From: Chromobacterium vaccinii
GTDB lineage: Bacteria > Pseudomonadota > Gammaproteobacteria > Burkholderiales > Chromobacteriaceae
Length of the DNA stretch: 64,000 nt
NCBI RefSeq assembly: GCF_000971335.1
Contig: NZ_JZJL01000005.1
Location: 80,292-144,291, forward strand
Direction: 5' to 3'
Shown piece by piece: positions 60,747 through 64,000 of the stretch (position 1 is the stretch's first letter; every line of letters starts with the position of its first letter). The notes under the pieces are model-generated. The model did no database searches and had not been told where the DNA came from. It saw nothing but the letters and a program-made list of their open reading frames with translations. A program made the position numbers and the translations under genes.

Positions 60747-60920
60747 ATGGATAAGAATTTTATTGATTCATTGTCTTTTTCCGATAAGGGCGAAGTATTA
60801 AGTGATATGAAGCCATTAGAATTGACAGAGCAAGAGTTGGATGTGGTAGCGGGCGGTGCCGCAGCTCCGAGGAATAATGGTATTTGTGGCATTAAGTGTG
60901 CAAGAGCTCCTATAGAGTAA
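60747..60920 (+). CDS. RiPP precursor peptide, double-glycine leader with two-cysteine core
   Basis: This 57-residue peptide has GGAG 5 bases before the ATG. The leader (1-37) is acidic and ends in L-T-E-Q-E-L-D-V-V-A-G-G, a textbook bacteriocin/RiPP double-glycine leader end. The predicted core is AAAPRNNGICGIKCARAPIE, containing Cys47 and Cys51 in C-G-I-K-C. Immediately downstream are an intrinsic terminator, a radical SAM enzyme and an S41-type peptidase. The cysteines could become thioether donors or form a disulfide; alternatively, residues such as Asn, Ile, Lys or Arg might be the modified ones. The core matches no characterised RiPP I know. That it is a precursor is well supported by sequence and position; the product is unknown. 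Confidence 0.88.
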   Translation: MDKNFIDSLSFSDKGEVLSDMKPLELTEQELDVVAGGAAAPRNNGICGIKCARAPIE

Positions 60921-60929
60921 GGTTGGATA

Positions 60930-60957
60930 GGGTGGTAACTATAGTTGCCACCCTTTT
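60930..60957 (+). terminator. attenuating terminator between precursor and maturase
   Basis: A 10-bp stem (GGGTGGTAAC with GTTGCCACCC, one G-T pair) and a TATA loop are followed by TTTTAT. It lies just after the precursor stop and so keeps enzyme expression well below that of the peptide. Confidence 0.9.
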
Positions 60958-60999
60958 ATATTTGATATTGTTATTAAATGAATATGAAAGAAGTTAGCC

Positions 61000-62007
61000 A
61001 TGCGGGATAGGATGTTTCTGAAAGCGATATCAAGCGATCTCCTAGAGTTAAGATTAATGGTTACAGAACAATGTAATTTCAGATGTACGTATTGCTATGA
61101 AGATTTTTTATATGGAAAAATGGAGCGTAAAGTAGTTGATGGTATTAAAAGGTTAATGAGGACACGGTGCGAGGCCGGGCTAAAGGTGTTAAATTTGCAC
61201 TGGTTCGGTGGGGAGCCACTGTTGGCCGTTGATATTATCGAGGAGCTATCATGTTTTGCTTTTGAGATGCAAGAAGCTTATGGGGTAAAGCTTGGGGGGG
61301 GGACTATTTCAACAAATGGTTTTGGGTTAAATAAAAGAGTTTTGAGTAAGTTGGTAAATCTTGGCGTGAAGGAATATCAAATTACTCTAGATGGCAGTAG
61401 AAATGCACATGATTTGACAAGAAGGAAAATTAGTGGAAAAGGAACGTTTGATAGGATAGTCAAAAACCTTGTTGATGCTAAAAGTTTAGATGTTGATTTT
61501 GATATTGTTCTAAGATTGCATATTCATGATGGGAATTATGATGATGTGAAAGAAGGTTTGTTGCCATTTTTAATGGAAAGCTTTCTGAATGATAAAAGAT
61601 TTTCGGTTCACCCTATAGCGATTGGGGATTTTGGTGGCGCTTTCAGTGAGTCTGGTCTTGCTTTGGCAGAAAAGGTAAGGTCGGATGAGGTTGTGAAGGC
61701 TGTGAAAATGGCTTGGAATCAAAAGGAAGATGAGAGGGATAATTCTGCAACTGTCTGTTATGCAGCTACATTAAATTCATTTTTGATAAGGTCAAATGGT
61801 GAAATTGGCAAGTGCACAACTGCGTTGAACGATGTGAGGAATAGAATAGGTTTTATAAAGGAGGATGGTAGCTTAGAGCTGGATATGGAGAAGTCCAAAT
61901 TATGGATGCATGGATTCTCTGATATGAATGTTGATAAATTGGCATGCCCTTTATATGGGTTACCAAAATATGATAATTTTATACCTATTTTTGATGCAGG
62001 TTTGTAA
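61000..62007 (+). CDS. radical SAM peptide maturase with Twitch-type C-terminal domain
   Basis: This 335-residue protein has the AdoMet-cluster motif C-N-F-R-C-T-Y-C (Cys25, 29, 32), followed by Y-E-D-F-L-Y-G-K-M as in SPASM-class maturases. The W-F-G-G-E-P-L motif and I-S-T-N-G-F-G-L-N strand come next, then Y-Q-I-T-L-D-G-S-R. The C-terminal part has Cys253-x13-Gly-x4-Cys272 and one later cysteine (Cys316, C-P-L-Y-G). The full C-x2-C-x5-C-x3-C set of a SPASM domain is lacking, so it probably holds one auxiliary cluster. Such enzymes form thioether, C-C or epimerised residues in peptides. Codon use is AT-rich, unlike neighbours upstream. It is 42 bases after the precursor terminator and 12 before the peptidase gene. 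Confidence 0.92.
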   Translation: MRDRMFLKAISSDLLELRLMVTEQCNFRCTYCYEDFLYGKMERKVVDGIKRLMRTRCEAGLKVLNLHWFGGEPLLAVDIIEELSCFAFEMQEAYGVKLGGGTISTNGFGLNKRVLSKLVNLGVKEYQITLDGSRNAHDLTRRKISGKGTFDRIVKNLVDAKSLDVDFDIVLRLHIHDGNYDDVKEGLLPFLMESFLNDKRFSVHPIAIGDFGGAFSESGLALAEKVRSDEVVKAVKMAWNQKEDERDNSATVCYAATLNSFLIRSNGEIGKCTTALNDVRNRIGFIKEDGSLELDMEKSKLWMHGFSDMNVDKLACPLYGLPKYDNFIPIFDAGL

Positions 62008-62019
62008 GGTTGAAAGAAA

Positions 62020-63390
62020 ATGAATAATTGTGGCGCACAATCTAAAGAGTATCTGGATTTAATTAGGCAGTGTATATTAATCGGGTATCCAGCTATTTCA
62101 TGTGGGGATGTTGCTGCATGCAGTTGGTTTGATTTTGGATATGCAGAAGCCATTGAGCTAACAAAAAAAGTAAATACGAAAGATGAGTTGTTTTTTCCTT
62201 CGATTTATTATGTCGTTGGGTTTAAAGATTCGCATTTAAATTTGATACTGCACGATCAGAGTGATTTTTTTTTCTGGCAAGGATGGAGAGCGAAATTAGT
62301 AAATGGAGATATGGTCGTCAATGAGATATCTGATGAATGGCCTGTCAGATTGCCTCCACTAGGTGCTTGTTGTGTTAGTTGTGATGGAGTAAAGCCTCTT
62401 CAGTATATCAGTAACGGGGTTGCTCGTTTCGTTGACGTACGAGACCATCTGGATAGCTGGGTAGAAAAGATGATTGATTTTGCAAGCTTCAGAAAAGGTT
62501 CTCTTAATAAGTTTTGCCCACTTCCATCTGTGTGTAATTTCAGGCTTTCTGATGGTAGTATTGAAAAATATACAATGCTTTCTAAAAAAATTTATGAGGA
62601 GGGAAATAATAAATCCACGGATATTATTTTCAGGCCTGAGTTGAATGAGATTAATAAAGGTGTATATTGGCTGAATATACCTGACTTTATGCCCGGATGC
62701 GAGGGAGATGCGGAGTGGGGAGTTTTTTTGGATCAGGCGAAGGGGTTGGAGTCTGTTGATGTTTTGGTATTAGATACGCGTGGGAATCAAGGTGGTAGCA
62801 GCTTTTATGGGGTTGAATTGCTTGAGGCTATTTATGGTAAGGATTATATTGAGTGGCTTGCAAATAGTGATTGTAAAAAATCATATGCGGCATGGAAGAT
62901 TAGTCCACTCATTTTTAAATATATTGAGCAGGTTAGCTGCTGTATAGAGTCTGCTGAGAATTGTCCGAAGGAATTTAGAGAGTGGATTAATAAATTGAAG
63001 GAAAATTTCACTTGGGCGTGGAATTCCGGGTTGGAGTGGCTTGTAGAATGGGGGAGGGAGAGAGAGAAATTAATCTCAAATCCGAAAATGTTACCCAAGG
63101 TGATATTAATTACAAGGTCTGATTGTCGTAGCGCGTGCCTTGACTTTGTTGACATTGTTCTTCAATTGCCTGGTGTGATTCATGTGGGACAAGCGACTGG
63201 TGCGGATACAGTTTATACTGAGCAAGTAATTGTTAACATTGAAAATGTTGCGGAGTTATGTATTCCAATAAAAATGTGGCGTAATAGGCCTAGAGAAAGT
63301 AATCAAGCTTATATTCCACATGTAAAATATGAGGGGGATATAAATAATACTGCTGTGCTGCGGGATTGGATCCTTAGTGATGTGATATAA
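62020..63390 (+). CDS. S41-family peptidase of the RiPP locus
   Basis: This 456-residue protein has S41 (tail-specific/C-terminal processing) features in its second half: V-L-V-L-D-T-R-G-N-Q-G-G-S-S near residue 250 and D-C-R-S-A-C-L-D-F-V-D with the likely nucleophile Ser371. These are followed by V-G-Q-A-T-G-A-D-T-V-Y-T-E. The first half has a PDZ-like opening (P-P-L-G-A-C-C-V-S-C-D-G) but little else recognised. It is cysteine-rich and lacks a signal peptide, so it should act in the cytoplasm, unlike most CTPs. The likely job is removal of the leader (after the double glycine) or of a C-terminal part from the modified peptide. It follows the maturase by 12 bases and shares its AT-rich codons. 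Confidence 0.85.
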   Translation: MNNCGAQSKEYLDLIRQCILIGYPAISCGDVAACSWFDFGYAEAIELTKKVNTKDELFFPSIYYVVGFKDSHLNLILHDQSDFFFWQGWRAKLVNGDMVVNEISDEWPVRLPPLGACCVSCDGVKPLQYISNGVARFVDVRDHLDSWVEKMIDFASFRKGSLNKFCPLPSVCNFRLSDGSIEKYTMLSKKIYEEGNNKSTDIIFRPELNEINKGVYWLNIPDFMPGCEGDAEWGVFLDQAKGLESVDVLVLDTRGNQGGSSFYGVELLEAIYGKDYIEWLANSDCKKSYAAWKISPLIFKYIEQVSCCIESAENCPKEFREWINKLKENFTWAWNSGLEWLVEWGREREKLISNPKMLPKVILITRSDCRSACLDFVDIVLQLPGVIHVGQATGADTVYTEQVIVNIENVAELCIPIKMWRNRPRESNQAYIPHVKYEGDINNTAVLRDWILSDVI

Positions 63391-63619
63391 AAAGTATTCG
63401 GTTAATTACTTCTATTCCACAGTAAATTTTGGATTTCACAAGTTCAGCCCAGTCTGCCATTTTTGATTAGAGGTTCGGTGGAATATCCAGATGAAGTCGG
63501 TGCTTTCGTCAGATGTGAAAGATGCCAAGTTCGATAGGGCGGTCTCCACGGAGAAGTATTCCGCCGTGATGTTAAAATATAGCGATATCCAGAATCTGAG
63601 GTGTAGCAAGACGTAGTCT

Positions 63620-64000
63620 TCAGATAGCGTTTAATTGCATATCGGCAACGCTGGGTAGTGAGGTGAGGAAACCTTTGCACGCCGCTGCCACGGGTTTGGG
63701 CGTTTCCACCATGGGGACGTGGCCAATGCCAGGCATGACGATCTTTTTGCTGTTAGCCAGCCGTTGATGCAGAAACTCCGCGTTGGCTACATGTTCGACT
63801 TTGTCTTCGGCTCCCCAGATGATCAACGATGGGACATGGACTTTTGCCAGGTTGGCTGTTTGATTGATGTCGCGCGCGATTTCTTCGACGATCTTCCGGT
63901 TGATGGCTTGGCGCTGCATGGCAGCCCTTGCCAGCGCGGAAAGCATGAAGCTCGGAATATAAGGGGGATTCGCCATGCCGATGCGCATCATGTGCGGTAG
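63620..64000 (-). CDS. alpha/beta hydrolase (5' end outside window)
   Basis: The frame is open through the right edge, so only the C-terminal ~127 residues are present. Visible features: V-P-S-L-I-I-W-G-A-E-D-K-V, with the catalytic acid, and P-G-I-G-H-V-P-M-V-E-T-P, with the catalytic histidine. The nucleophile must lie beyond the window. Proteins of this type include lipases, haloalkane dehalogenases and epoxide hydrolases. It is convergent with the RiPP operon and closer to host base composition, so it marks the right side of the island. Confidence 0.85.
   Translation of the reverse strand, partial: LPHMMRIGMANPPYIPSFMLSALARAAMQRQAINRKIVEEIARDINQTANLAKVHVPSLIIWGAEDKVEHVANAEFLHQRLANSKKIVMPGIGHVPMVETPKPVAAACKGFLTSLPSVADMQLNAI

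Noticed and set aside
63491..63616. 41-codon plus-strand frame between the RiPP locus and the hydrolase
   Set aside because: No ribosome site and no leader or core features of a second precursor; it lies in the convergent intergenic region.
1..64000. CRISPR arrays, rRNA and tRNA genes
   Set aside because: No regularly spaced repeats, and I recognised no rRNA or tRNA gene; a tRNAscan and Infernal run would be needed to exclude small RNAs.

Overview
The window is GC-rich DNA from a Neisseriales-type betaproteobacterium, most likely Chromobacterium. The evidence is the gene content: an assimilatory nitrate island with NasST control, a VioB-like ferritin protein, an aerolysin, and a catecholate siderophore locus laid out as I remember the viobactin (vba/vbu) locus of C. 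violaceum. The genus call is an inference from content, not a database match.

Layout. 1-5 kb: a cytochrome c and a metallophosphoesterase, a GAF protein, a 43-residue peptide gene closed by a terminator and followed by an M29-type metallopeptidase-like gene, then two small reverse-strand genes. 5-6.7 kb: a sodium:alanine symporter. 6.7-15.5 kb: nitrate assimilation, with NasT/NasS regulators, an ANTAR-type leader and a long terminator, nitrate transporter, NirB, NirD and nitrate reductase. 15.7-17.3 kb: a MACPF/Vps62 pore-forming protein. 17.4-35.4 kb: siderophore locus with TonB receptor, Fes-like esterase, MbtH protein, a 2828-residue C-A-T-E-C-A-T-TE NRPS, FepC/G/D, EntS-like exporter and FepB, with Fur boxes at both edges. 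35.6-41.2 kb: an RND efflux triad. 41-50 kb: VOC protein, nitroreductase, lipoprotein, a LuxR-aldolase-sugar transporter operon, a secreted aerolysin and an RlmN-like radical SAM enzyme. 50-60 kb: accessory genes, including a GMC oxidoreductase/small subunit/VioB-like ferritin operon, an IS5 transposase relic, a GH18-like protein, a MarR/membrane protein pair and a Bro-N protein.

At about 60.5 kb the DNA turns abruptly AT-rich. This island (about 60.5-63.4 kb) holds a short peptide gene with a double-glycine leader and a two-cysteine core, an intrinsic terminator, a radical SAM enzyme with a Twitch-type C-terminus, and a cytoplasmic S41-family peptidase. I read it as a horizontally acquired RiPP (modified peptide) pathway, and it is the best candidate in the window for an undescribed system. 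A second, looser candidate has the same peptide-terminator-enzyme arrangement at 2.9-4.2 kb.

The siderophore genes form a closed cycle: NRPS assembly, export by EntS and perhaps the adjacent RND pump, uptake through the TonB receptor and FepB/D/G/C, and iron release by the esterase. Genes to make 2,3-dihydroxybenzoate are not in the window. The nitrate genes run from sensing (NasS/NasT) through uptake and reduction to ammonium.
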